DNA from: Actinomycetota bacterium
Lineage (GTDB): Bacteria > Actinomycetota > Acidimicrobiia > Acidimicrobiales > MedAcidi-G1
Direction: 5' to 3'
DNA: 59,323 bases
Assembly (NCBI GenBank): GCA_002721755.1
Contig: PBLL01000024.1
Location: 1-59,323, forward strand
A program made the position numbers and the translations under genes. Shown in pieces: positions 47,451 to 55,518 of the stretch (positions are counted from its first letter, which is position 1; every line of letters begins with the position of its first letter). A model generated the notes under the pieces. The model saw nothing but the letters and a program-made list of their open reading frames with translations, was not told the origin of the DNA and made no database searches.

Positions 47451-48464
47451 TTACTCAGTTGATGAAGCAAATTCTTGTCGTTTGGCCATTAGTTCCTTAT
47501 CTCTGACATGGAGCCAATAGCAAAGGGCTAGAAAAATAATGAAAGACCCGATTGTAACCAGTGCCGGTCTAAGCCGTCTTGTACCGAGATCGCGAACCAT
47601 TATGGCTGATACAACAGGTTCTTCTTCGTCAATAACTGGTCTTGGTGGTGCTAAACCTGGGACCGATGGTTGATCTATTACTCTTTGAATTTGCACTATC
47701 GCGTATCTGGTTGGATGGGTTATTCGTGCAGTATTTCTAATCCAAAGACTAATTCTGTCCCAACGATTTGGATTGTCTTTAAGTTCAGGTTTTCCTCCAT
47801 AAGTGTATGAATCTAAAACTTTGAAATCAGAAGAGCTTCCAAAACCAAGATCAGAATGGGCTAATACGTCAGCAATAGCTTGTGCCTGTGCATCACCTGC
47901 TTCTGATGTGGATAACAGACGCCAGCCATTTAGGTCATCAAGTCCATAACTCTTAATTAAATTTGGTGAAACAGCAGCTAACTCTGAGTGGGTTATTGTT
48001 TCATTTCTTAGCTGCCTATCAGCTTGCAAGGCAGCTAATTCTTCCAAGCTAAGATCTGGATAATCATTTTCTGTAGGTAATTGGTTAAATTCCAAATTTG
48101 CTATTTCATCTTGAGAATCTATGACCATTTCATAAGCGGATAAGAGGTCATCTGGGTCTGGCAACCCACGTGCTTCTATCAAAGCACTTGAGTTTAATTC
48201 ACCTACGTTAATGTCAATTGTTTGCCAACTTGGATCTGCCCCTTTCCAACCAGAACCATACATCCACCAACTGATACCTAGAATAGTCATAAATCCCATG
48301 AGTCCAGCCAAAGTAACTAAAGTGCTTAATCGGGCTCCTGAATTAGTTGCAATAATCAGCCAAACAGAACCAATCAATACAATCGAACCTGTAGCTACAA
48401 CAAGTATTCCTCGGACTTCTAAATCCCATGAAATGCCACCCAATGTCATAAGGAGATCAATCAT
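47451..48464 (-). CDS. Unknown membrane protein between the cytochrome and nuo genes
   Basis: A 337-residue protein I do not recognise. Two N-terminal membrane helices (about 17-40 and 48-68) are followed by a soluble domain of about 220 residues and a third helix (about 302-320) with a short basic tail. It has no Cys pair or heme motif and only a few scattered His. The segment PNRWDRISLWIRNTARITHP looks ordered. It overlaps the diheme cytochrome c by one base, so it is probably an accessory subunit or assembly factor of the b6-type complex; that is inference from position. Confidence 0.7.
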   Translation of the reverse strand: MIDLLMTLGGISWDLEVRGILVVATGSIVLIGSVWLIIATNSGARLSTLVTLAGLMGFMTILGISWWMYGSGWKGADPSWQTIDINVGELNSSALIEARGLPDPDDLLSAYEMVIDSQDEIANLEFNQLPTENDYPDLSLEELAALQADRQLRNETITHSELAAVSPNLIKSYGLDDLNGWRLLSTSEAGDAQAQAIADVLAHSDLGFGSSSDFKVLDSYTYGGKPELKDNPNRWDRISLWIRNTARITHPTRYAIVQIQRVIDQPSVPGLAPPRPVIDEEEPVVSAIMVRDLGTRRLRPALVTIGSFIIFLALCYWLHVRDKELMAKRQEFASSTE

Positions 48465-49663
48465 TACATACTCCTTTCATAGGCAACTACCGCATCAATT
48501 TGTTCCGGAGTTAGGACTCTGCTCCGTGTAACTGTTCCCACCACATCCAAGTCATCAGTTCTTCCGCCAAAACCTGGCATTCCGCCTGAACCCATCCTTG
48601 CATTTCCGTAACCAGCACCTAATTCAGAACCTGTATGAATGAAATTGGATTGCCTTTCCGGAGTAGAAAAATGAGTTTCAACTCCACTTAAACTCGGTCC
48701 TACATGACCTGCGCCTGGTCTGTAACTGTCTAAAATTCCTGACTCTACAAGTTTCGGCCACTCAGTAATTAGCGCATCAACATTCTCGGGACTAGTAGCA
48801 CCATAAGAAAAACCTGGAGTATGACATCGCGCACATCCATGTGCTCCCTGTGCCGCCTGATTATTGAAAATGATTTCTCCGTAGGTTAAATAGTCATCAC
48901 TCTCAGGTAATGAGGCATTTTCCAACCACTTATCTATAGCTGATTCGATTTCTTCAGTTTCTGTCAGGTCAGGATTTCCACTAATAACGATTTTTCTGGC
49001 ACCATCTCTGATTCCACTTTCAACTTGTTTTTTTGTTTCATCTGGATCTAACTGTATTGATCTCAAATAAACGACTAACTGGTGTATTTGTTGCTCTGTC
49101 ATTGGTCCACCACCTGGTAAACCCCAAGCTGGCATAGGAGATCCTGGTCTTCCGTAATTAAGAATGTGAGTTACTTCGGATTCATCGAATCTAGATAACA
49201 CACTTGTTAAAGCCGGTGCCTTCCATTGAACTTGAGCGACAAATTGACCATCCGCGTCAGACAATGTGAATGAAGCAACACCACCCACACCGTTAGGTCC
49301 ATGACATCCTGAACAAGCTTCTTCGTAGCTATTTGCTCCACGGCTTTCAAAACGTCCCACCCATCCTCTTGCCGCATTTTCTTGACGTGCCGGTTCCATA
49401 AGCCAATACAAAGGCAGAACTAAAGCGGTTGCTGCAATCAATACAAACGACCATCCAAGTGCTTTATCTAAAATACGAGTTTCAAGTTCATCGTCATCTG
49501 CATAAGGAACCCTGTTAGGAGCTAAATCTATTTCAGATCCAACTTCTTTTTTACCTATTCGAAAATTGAAAAGAAGATAGACCAACATGCCAATCGTTAC
49601 GACAATGGCAAGAACCAAACCAATCGTTCTCTGAGTATTCGCAATGATGACTATCGGATTCAC
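48464..49663 (-). CDS. Membrane-anchored diheme cytochrome c
   Basis: A 399-residue protein with two N-terminal membrane helices (about 13-33 and 70-88) and two cytochrome c domains. Heme sites are CSGCH (117-121) and CARCH (277-281); likely axial Met ligands are Met177 (GSPMPAWG) and Met362 (GGMPGFGG). It should accept electrons from the Rieske protein in the b6-type complex, in place of the fused QcrC seen in other actinobacteria. It lies 18 bp after the Rieske gene. Confidence 0.85.
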   Translation of the reverse strand: MNPIVIIANTQRTIGLVLAIVVTIGMLVYLLFNFRIGKKEVGSEIDLAPNRVPYADDDELETRILDKALGWSFVLIAATALVLPLYWLMEPARQENAARGWVGRFESRGANSYEEACSGCHGPNGVGGVASFTLSDADGQFVAQVQWKAPALTSVLSRFDESEVTHILNYGRPGSPMPAWGLPGGGPMTEQQIHQLVVYLRSIQLDPDETKKQVESGIRDGARKIVISGNPDLTETEEIESAIDKWLENASLPESDDYLTYGEIIFNNQAAQGAHGCARCHTPGFSYGATSPENVDALITEWPKLVESGILDSYRPGAGHVGPSLSGVETHFSTPERQSNFIHTGSELGAGYGNARMGSGGMPGFGGRTDDLDVVGTVTRSRVLTPEQIDAVVAYERSM

Positions 49664-49681
49664 AAACTTCTCATCTTTCCA

Positions 49682-50551
49682 TTAATGGTCACTTTGTCCA
49701 ATACAGTTAGGACCTTCAGCTTCTTGACCTGTGGTGTTCGTACCAATAGGTGGACCTTGGATAATTGCACCAGTGTTTACCGTTAAAACTCCGTCATTTA
49801 CAGTTACTGCGAAACGATCCATTCCTCGAGGTGCAGGTCCACCTCGCTTTTCTCCTACTTGGTTGTATTGAGAACCGTGACAAGGGCACTCAAACCATTG
49901 TGAAGAAACACAATTGGGTACTCTGCATCCTAGGTGAGGACATTTTTGATACAAAGCGACTACGCCTGCTTCAAAACCTTGATCTACTCCCGCAGCCATT
50001 CCAGCGATTTCACTTGAAGAATATGCATTCCTAGCTTTTTCAACTGCACCATTAGGATACGCAGTCAACCACATACGACCTTCGGGTTTATACAAAAATC
50101 CGTTATTTGCTTTTATTTCAGAAAGAATTTCAGGAATGTTCCCAACTTTGATTTTTGAACCGAAACCGCTGACTCCTTGCGGCCATAAAAAAGCCAAAGA
50201 TGCTCCACCAAAACCAGCTATTGAAAGTCCCATCATCCCTACTATTCCTCGATTAAAAAACTGTCTACGAGAAACACCTACAGCATTAGGATCTGGAGCT
50301 ACAAATGGTTCAAGAGGAACTGTCTCTACAGTTTCTACTTCTTCCTTGTTATTGGTTTCTAAAGCTGCTTCTTCAAAATCTCGACCACTTAAACCTTCTT
50401 GATCTTCCGAAAGTAAAGCTGGGTTGGGCTTATCGTGGAGACGCGCTTCTCTTGATAAACCAACAGCACGATGATCTCGTCGACGCGAAGCACCCAAAAG
50501 AACTAGTGCTGCTAAAACAACAAGAATTATTGCGGCAAGGATCGTAGCCAT
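49682..50551 (-). CDS. Rieske [2Fe-2S] protein of the b6-type complex
   Basis: A 289-residue Rieske protein. Cluster ligands are Cys204, His206 (CPHLGC) and Cys222/224 region with His225 (CPCHGS); Cys209 is available for the structural disulfide. An N-terminal helix (3-20) precedes an acidic linker, then a twin-arginine motif SRRQFF (94-99) directly before a second hydrophobic segment (103-123), as in Tat-inserted actinobacterial QcrA. An additional Cys214 lies in the cluster loop. It transfers electrons from quinol to cytochrome c. Confidence 0.92.
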   Translation of the reverse strand: MATILAAIILVVLAALVLLGASRRRDHRAVGLSREARLHDKPNPALLSEDQEGLSGRDFEEAALETNNKEEVETVETVPLEPFVAPDPNAVGVSRRQFFNRGIVGMMGLSIAGFGGASLAFLWPQGVSGFGSKIKVGNIPEILSEIKANNGFLYKPEGRMWLTAYPNGAVEKARNAYSSSEIAGMAAGVDQGFEAGVVALYQKCPHLGCRVPNCVSSQWFECPCHGSQYNQVGEKRGGPAPRGMDRFAVTVNDGVLTVNTGAIIQGPPIGTNTTGQEAEGPNCIGQSDH

Positions 50552-50603
50552 CTCAAACTCCGTAATTTCTTTTTTGTTACTAGTTCAATAATCAACATTT
50601 TCA

Positions 50604-51365
50604 TCACAACTCAAAGAACAAACCGCCTTCCCAAGGGAAGACGAAGTTGAACCCGGGTCCACGGAAGAAAGAACCGATCATTACTAATACCGCCCAGAAC
50701 ATTAAATGAACTGTCATCAATGAAATTGCAAACTTTCGATGTTCTGGCTTGTTTGAAGGGTTCTTATCAATGAAGGGTGCCATGATTAATAGAAAAATAC
50801 CCATACCTGGAATAGTCACTCCTGCAACCATTGGGTGAAACATCGTTAACAACTCCTGGAGACCTAAAAAATACCAAGGTGCTTTAGATGGATTAGGAGT
50901 TCGGTTAAAGTCGGCCAACTCCAAAAGTGGAGCATTGACCACAATCGAGAAGAGGGTTGTAAAAAGAGTAATTGCTAAAGCTGCTAAAAATTCTGCGATC
51001 AAAAGATGAGGCCAGACATGAACTTTGTCAGTGGGAGTTGTTTTTACATCTTGAATTGAACCTGCTTTGACAACCGTCAAAAGTCGCTGATTGTGACCAT
51101 CTGGGCCTTGACCGGCTTGTGGTCCGCTTTGGGCTGGTGGAACATCTGAAGGTTCACTTATTGAAGGTTGGTTACCAGCTGGCACTCCACGATCAAGCAA
51201 GTGAGCAGGAATTTTTTCATCACCTGAGCTCGGGGTTTCCGACGGTGTGTCTGCAACTGTTTCAGTTTCTTTAGTCTCACTTGTTGCAGAACCGCCTTTG
51301 GCAGCCTCTGCCTTAGCTCGGGCTGCTTCAGCTCGTTTTCTTAAATGCTCTGGGATCTCAACCAT
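50604..51365 (-). CDS. Cytochrome b C-terminal subunit (subunit IV type)
   Basis: A 253-residue protein with a disordered 110-residue N-terminal part and three membrane helices (about 119-142, 176-199, 212-234), corresponding to b6f subunit IV. The quinol-oxidation motif usually read PEWY is APWY (162-165, KAPWYFLGLQELL); the nearest Glu is 171. The N-terminus MVEIPEHLRKRAEAARAKAE has a second partial copy at 51-58 (KIPAHLLD) and matches the start of the cytochrome c at 53372. It lies 14 bp after the b6 gene. Confidence 0.88.
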   Translation of the reverse strand: MVEIPEHLRKRAEAARAKAEAAKGGSATSETKETETVADTPSETPSSGDEKIPAHLLDRGVPAGNQPSISEPSDVPPAQSGPQAGQGPDGHNQRLLTVVKAGSIQDVKTTPTDKVHVWPHLLIAEFLAALAITLFTTLFSIVVNAPLLELADFNRTPNPSKAPWYFLGLQELLTMFHPMVAGVTIPGMGIFLLIMAPFIDKNPSNKPEHRKFAISLMTVHLMFWAVLVMIGSFFRGPGFNFVFPWEGGLFFEL

Positions 51366-51379
51366 TTCTTATCCTCGAC

Positions 51380-52168
51380 CTACAGGGGTCCTGAGATTCC
51401 GCCATCTTTCCGGACACGCCAAAAATGAATAGCAAGAAAAATAATTAGAACAAACGGCAGCATGAGAACATGAAGTGTGTACCACCTCAGGAGAGTATCA
51501 GTTCCTATCTCAACTCCTCCCAATAGAACAAACCTCACCTGTTCTCCAAAAACTGGTGTATACCCCATCATGTTCGTTCCAACTGTTACCGCCCAAAGAG
51601 CTAACTGGTCCCAAGGAAGCAAATACCCTGTAAATGAAAGCAACAGGGTAAGTGTCAACAAAATTACTCCGATTACCCAGTTGAATTCACGTGGAGGTTT
51701 ATAAGCCCCGTGGTAGAAAACACGAGCCATATGAAGAAAAACAGTCAAAACCATTAGATGGGCTCCCCATCTATGCATATTTCTAACTAGTAGACCAAAA
51801 CCAACCGCCGTTTGCAGGGTTTGAATATCATCCCAAGCTTGTGCAGCAGTAGGACGATAGAAGAACATTAGAAAAATTCCTGTAACTGTTAGAAAAATAA
51901 ACAGAAAAAAGCTTAAGCCACCTAAACAAAGTGTGTAACTCACCTTTACTGCATGACGCTTTACTTTTACTGGATGAAGATGGTACAAAACACTGTTCAT
52001 TATCACATATGAACGATTTCTTGGACTGTCCGTATATCCCTTTCTAAAGATAGAACCGGGACGGAAGATAGCGGTCCATGTTTGAGAATCTTGGACCTTT
52101 CCTCCAATCTGACCTAATTTTTCTTTTAATGCCTGACCGGCGGCTTTATCACCGTTTGTCTCAGCCAT
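51380..52168 (-). CDS. Cytochrome b6-type subunit
   Basis: A 262-residue four-helix cytochrome b. Heme ligands are His132/His146 (MHRW, FLHMARV) and His233/His248 ([14 protein letters not shown]); the second pair is 15 apart, as in b6 rather than mitochondrial cytochrome b. Cys81 ([10 protein letters not shown]) aligns with the Cys that covalently holds the extra heme c in b6f and Bacillus QcrB. It ends with the b6 signature [11 protein letters not shown] 40-residue soluble extension precedes it. This is a menaquinol-oxidising complex by context. Confidence 0.92.
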   Translation of the reverse strand: MAETNGDKAAGQALKEKLGQIGGKVQDSQTWTAIFRPGSIFRKGYTDSPRNRSYVIMNSVLYHLHPVKVKRHAVKVSYTLCLGGLSFFLFIFLTVTGIFLMFFYRPTAAQAWDDIQTLQTAVGFGLLVRNMHRWGAHLMVLTVFLHMARVFYHGAYKPPREFNWVIGVILLTLTLLLSFTGYLLPWDQLALWAVTVGTNMMGYTPVFGEQVRFVLLGGVEIGTDTLLRWYTLHVLMLPFVLIIFLAIHFWRVRKDGGISGPL

Positions 52169-52208
52169 TAGTTAACTCCCTCTAGTACTTTCTTGGTTGT
52201 ACATTGAA

Positions 52209-52625
52209 TCATGCCAAACGCATCCCATAGCCATAACCGTGGCTCGCAGTTCTCTGATTACCGTCACCCTCTGGAGGAGCATCTGTCAATTTACCCAGGA
52301 TAATTACTCCTGTCGGACATCTGTCTACACAAAGTGCACAGCGAGTACATGCATCATCATCAATAGTAAAAATTACTTTGTCGCTAGGATCCCGTCCGGG
52401 CATTTCTGTACCTACCGACTCACTTACTGCATCCGTGCTAACCATATGAATGCACTTCCAGGGACAAATATCGACACAGCCTTCACACATTATGCATTCT
52501 GATTGATCGATATGAATAAACTGCTTGGGTTTTCCAGCTGCTTCTAACCAGTCATTGTCAACTTGATGCAGCACATAGTCATCTATGAAAGTCGGATGAG
52601 GGGGATTGGCATCAGTAACACTCAT
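52209..52625 (-). CDS. 2[4Fe-4S] ferredoxin
   Basis: A 138-residue soluble ferredoxin. Two complete motifs are seen: CIMCEGCVDICP (Cys44, 47, 50, 54) and CTRCALCVDRCP (Cys93, 96, 99, 103). A further Cys58 follows the first motif (CPWKCIHM). The loop between the motifs is long (about 35 residues), and 35 N-terminal and 30 C-terminal residues surround the core. It overlaps the upstream 3-TM gene by 4 bases (ATGA). It could carry electrons to the nuo complex that lacks NuoEFG, or act within the b6-type complex; neither is shown. Confidence 0.9.
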   Translation of the reverse strand: MSVTDANPPHPTFIDDYVLHQVDNDWLEAAGKPKQFIHIDQSECIMCEGCVDICPWKCIHMVSTDAVSESVGTEMPGRDPSDKVIFTIDDDACTRCALCVDRCPTGVIILGKLTDAPPEGDGNQRTASHGYGYGMRLA

Positions 52626-53077
52626 GCTCCCACCCCTTCTTTTAGTAGAGGTCTTCCGTACTCAGACTTATCCGTGACTTCTTCTTTCTCAACTCCACGA
52701 TTCTGCCAATGACGCCAACAAACTACATTACCGGCCAGTGCAACTCCGTAAATTAAAACTGCTATAACATCACGAATTACTAGATACGTCATAGTAAAGG
52801 GAAGAGCCCATTCAACAATTCCTTGGTCACCCGTCCAAGGAAGTTCGGGACCCACAATGAAACGATCAGGGCGCCAATTCAACTCACTGTCAGCCCAAGT
52901 AAGCCACTGATGTGGTACTACTCCATAAACCCAAAACAAAATGAAAAAAACATATGTGGCAAAAAGCATTGCTTCGCCCCAAGTAAATTCCTTTTCAGCA
53001 GGACACCGTTTTAAGTATGCGTAGAAACCCCACACGAGGATCACCGTTATAAATAATGACACGGCGAATGCGACCAT
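52622..53077 (-). CDS. Unknown three-helix membrane protein heading the respiratory operon
   Basis: A 151-residue protein from the ATG at 53075-53077 (MVAFAVSLFITVILVWGFYA), with a strong AGGAGG 9 bases upstream; a longer open frame of 44 codons into the promoter region is not credible. Helices lie near 1-21, 37-56 and 98-119, with a Trp-rich loop (PHQWLTWADSELNWRPD) between the second and third. I do not recognise the family. Being first in the operon and coupled to ferredoxin it may be a membrane partner of that ferredoxin or a small b6-complex subunit. Confidence 0.7.
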   Translation of the reverse strand: MVAFAVSLFITVILVWGFYAYLKRCPAEKEFTWGEAMLFATYVFFILFWVYGVVPHQWLTWADSELNWRPDRFIVGPELPWTGDQGIVEWALPFTMTYLVIRDVIAVLIYGVALAGNVVCWRHWQNRGVEKEEVTDKSEYGRPLLKEGVGA

Positions 53078-53371
53078 TCGACTTTTCCTCCTGGAGTCTT
53101 TTCTGGGTTTTCTACTAAAAACTTTGTGAAAACTTGCACAAAGTCCTATAACCATCTTACAGCTTGACGGAGTCTCGGGCGCACTCGTTCGAACACTTTC
53201 CAGAAACACCTGTGAGCTTTCATAAACAAAAATGTTGTTTAATTTTTATGATCGAGCTTGAAACTAAAAATAAAATTGAGATCAACGCCATGTCGACCCT
53301 AGTCACGGCTATCCTGCCGTCATCGGTTAAAAAAATTTAAACTACTACCTAGCAATAAACCGGAGAGAACA
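53078..53371. promoter_or_regulatory. Divergent promoter region of the respiratory genes
   Basis: This 294-bp region separates the minus-strand b6/nuo block from the plus-strand cytochrome c-menJ-pgi genes and must hold promoters for both. It has a CRP-like dyad near the minus-strand gene, an AT-rich stretch (53220-53280), and a small inverted repeat ACGGC-TATCCT-GCCGT (53305-53320). No unambiguous -35/-10 pair was found. Confidence 0.6.
53121..53144. promoter_or_regulatory. CRP-like inverted repeat upstream of the b6/nuo operon
   Basis: ACTTTGTG (53121-53128) and CACAAAGT (53137-53144) form a perfect 8-bp dyad with an 8-base centre. Its core TGTGA-N6-GCACA (53125-53140) has one mismatch from the CRP/GlxR consensus TGTGA-N6-TCACA. 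It lies 44-67 bases before the first gene of the operon, so it could be an operator, or in RNA a hairpin followed by T residues. Confidence 0.45.
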
Positions 53372-54127
53372 TTGGTCGAAATTCCAGAGCATCTTTTACA
53401 ACGCTCTAAAAGCGCACGAGAAAGATTGACAGGTGAGACATCTTCAAACGATACGCCTTCAGAAGCACCTGAACCGCAAAATGCTGCTCCAGTGGTTGAA
53501 ACCGACTCACCCTCTGAGGTTCCACCTCAACAAATCGAAGAAAATCCCGTTGTAGTAGAAGATGCTCCTTATGTAAACGCTGCTAAAACTAGAAACAAAA
53601 TCCCTTGGTGGGCAGCGTCAGCTTTACTGTGTCTTCCAATATGGGCTGTAATTTATGTCGGAACCCTCGAACGACCAGAGATTGAAGCTACAGGAGTGCT
53701 CCAACATGGAGCAGAAATCTACGCTCAACGCTGCGCTTCTTGCCATGGTGCTAATGGTGGTGGTGGCGCTGGATACAAATTAGCTGATGGTGAAGTTCTA
53801 GTTACTTTCCCTCTTATGGAAGATATGGTCGAATGGATAACAAAAGGTTCTGATGGATTTGGTGTGGGCAACCCATATGGTTCTTCCGAAAGAGGAAGGC
53901 TAGTAGCTGGAGGAATGCCGGCCTTTGGAGATGTTCTTAACGCCGAAGAAATCATCAGTGTCGTTTTGCATGAAAGAGCAGTTTTCGGTAAATCTGACGA
54001 AGCTATAATTTTTGCAACAGAGCTGGATCATATGATTGAAGCGGATGAAATAGACCTTGACATGTATTTTGATGCAGAAAGTGTTACTAGTTCTGAAATT
54101 GCAAACATAATTGAGGACACTCATTAA
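53372..54127 (+). CDS. Membrane-anchored monoheme cytochrome c
   Basis: A 251-residue protein starting at TTG (53372) with GGAG 6 bases upstream. After the N-terminal motif VEIPEHLLQR and an acidic linker, one helix (about 78-98) anchors a cytochrome c domain with CASCH (121-125) and probable ligand Met182 (GGMPAFG). A second soluble tail of 60 residues ends the protein. It is divergent from the b6 operon and shares its first residues with subunit IV, so it is likely an electron carrier working with that complex. Confidence 0.85.
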   Translation: MVEIPEHLLQRSKSARERLTGETSSNDTPSEAPEPQNAAPVVETDSPSEVPPQQIEENPVVVEDAPYVNAAKTRNKIPWWAASALLCLPIWAVIYVGTLERPEIEATGVLQHGAEIYAQRCASCHGANGGGGAGYKLADGEVLVTFPLMEDMVEWITKGSDGFGVGNPYGSSERGRLVAGGMPAFGDVLNAEEIISVVLHERAVFGKSDEAIIFATELDHMIEADEIDLDMYFDAESVTSSEIANIIEDTH

Positions 54128-54179
54128 TATTTTCTCAAATTTGCCCAAATAATTAACCTCACGTAAAAATTTGATACAA

Positions 54180-55442
54180 ATGCCAGAAAAAATCTACGAC
54201 TTGTTAGTAATTGGAGGAGGTCCAGCTGGTGCCGCTACCGCTTATTGGGCTGCATCCGCCGGACTCAGTACGGCGATTGTCGAGAAAAAAAAATTTCCCC
54301 GGCAAAAAACCTGTGGAGATGGACTAACACCAAGAGCAGTCCATCAATTGTCCGAAATGCACTTGGAACAGGAACTTGCCGAATACCACAAGTACGAAGG
54401 ACTTAGAGCTATAGCTCATGACAAAAGTATTGAAATGAAATGGCCAGATCACCCAATATTTCCTTCGTATGGATTTGTGGTGAGAAGGTGTGATCTGGAC
54501 ACAATGGTTGTTGAAAACGCTATTAAAGAAGGAGCTGAATTTTTTGAAGGCATGGAAGCTACCCGTCCTCTAGATAGTAGCGATTCCGGAATTGGAGGAG
54601 CTCTGGTTCTAGACACTGACAATGGTGAGGAATTGGAAATGAAAGCAAAATTTGTTGCGATAGCAGACGGAGCAAATTCTCGTTTCGGTAGATCCTTAGG
54701 TAGCAACCGGAACAAAAGTTATCCAATGGGAATGGCTATTAGAGGTTACTTTGAAAGCCCTCTTGACAAAGAACCCTGGATTGAGTCTGCTCTTGATGTT
54801 AAAGACAGGAACGGTAATTCAATGCCAGGTTACGGATGGATTTTTCCGGTCGGAAACGGCACTATTAACGTCGGTATTGGCCTTCTTTCCACTTTCAGGG
54901 ATTACCGAGAAATAAACACAACACACCTGTTTAACGAATTTGCTTTAACACTTCCAGAATATTGGGGAATAAATCCTCTTAAACCAATAGAACCACCTAC
55001 AGGGGGACGCCTACCAATGGCGGGATCTGTCGGTCCGAAAGCAGGACACAACTGGTTGTTGGTAGGTGACGCAGCAGGTTCGGTCAATCCTTTTAACGGT
55101 GAAGGAATTGACTACGCCTACGAAACCGGTCGACTGGCAGCTTCTCTTTTCGTAGAAGCAAACCTGCAGAATGACAACAATGTGCTTAGACGTTACCCCG
55201 ACTTACTTGATGAGGAATATGGTCTCTATTTCAAAGTTGCAAGATTATTTGCAAAAATAATCGGCAACCCGGTTTTGATCAGGGAATTGACAAGAGTGGG
55301 TATGAACTCGCAGACTCTGATGGAATGGGCGCTAAAAGTCATGGCAAACCTTATGAAAGAAACTGATAAAGGTATAGATGAAGCTGCATATAGAATTATT
55401 GCTTCATTCGTTCGTATGATTCCCGAACAAAGAGTTAAATAA
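54180..55442 (+). CDS. menJ: Menaquinone side-chain reductase, geranylgeranyl reductase family
   Basis: A 420-residue flavoprotein from the ATG at 54180; an in-frame TTG at 54171 is the alternative. The FAD motif LLVIGGGPAGAATAYWA is followed by KTCGDGLTPRAVHQL, PGYGWIFPVGNGTINVGIG and VGDAAGSVNPFNGEGIDYAY. These segments match mycobacterial MenJ (Rv0561c) closely from memory, the enzyme that saturates one isoprene unit of menaquinone. Location next to menaquinone-dependent respiratory genes agrees; in Streptomyces a homolog precedes nuoA. The archaeal-lipid role of other family members is less likely. Confidence 0.85.
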   Translation: MPEKIYDLLVIGGGPAGAATAYWAASAGLSTAIVEKKKFPRQKTCGDGLTPRAVHQLSEMHLEQELAEYHKYEGLRAIAHDKSIEMKWPDHPIFPSYGFVVRRCDLDTMVVENAIKEGAEFFEGMEATRPLDSSDSGIGGALVLDTDNGEELEMKAKFVAIADGANSRFGRSLGSNRNKSYPMGMAIRGYFESPLDKEPWIESALDVKDRNGNSMPGYGWIFPVGNGTINVGIGLLSTFRDYREINTTHLFNEFALTLPEYWGINPLKPIEPPTGGRLPMAGSVGPKAGHNWLLVGDAAGSVNPFNGEGIDYAYETGRLAASLFVEANLQNDNNVLRRYPDLLDEEYGLYFKVARLFAKIIGNPVLIRELTRVGMNSQTLMEWALKVMANLMKETDKGIDEAAYRIIASFVRMIPEQRVK

Positions 55443-55518
55443 TTAAAGAATTTCGTCTAATTTTTTAAAAGTTTATTTTTTAATAGTTTTGGACTGATAA
55501 AACAGTGAGAATACCTAT

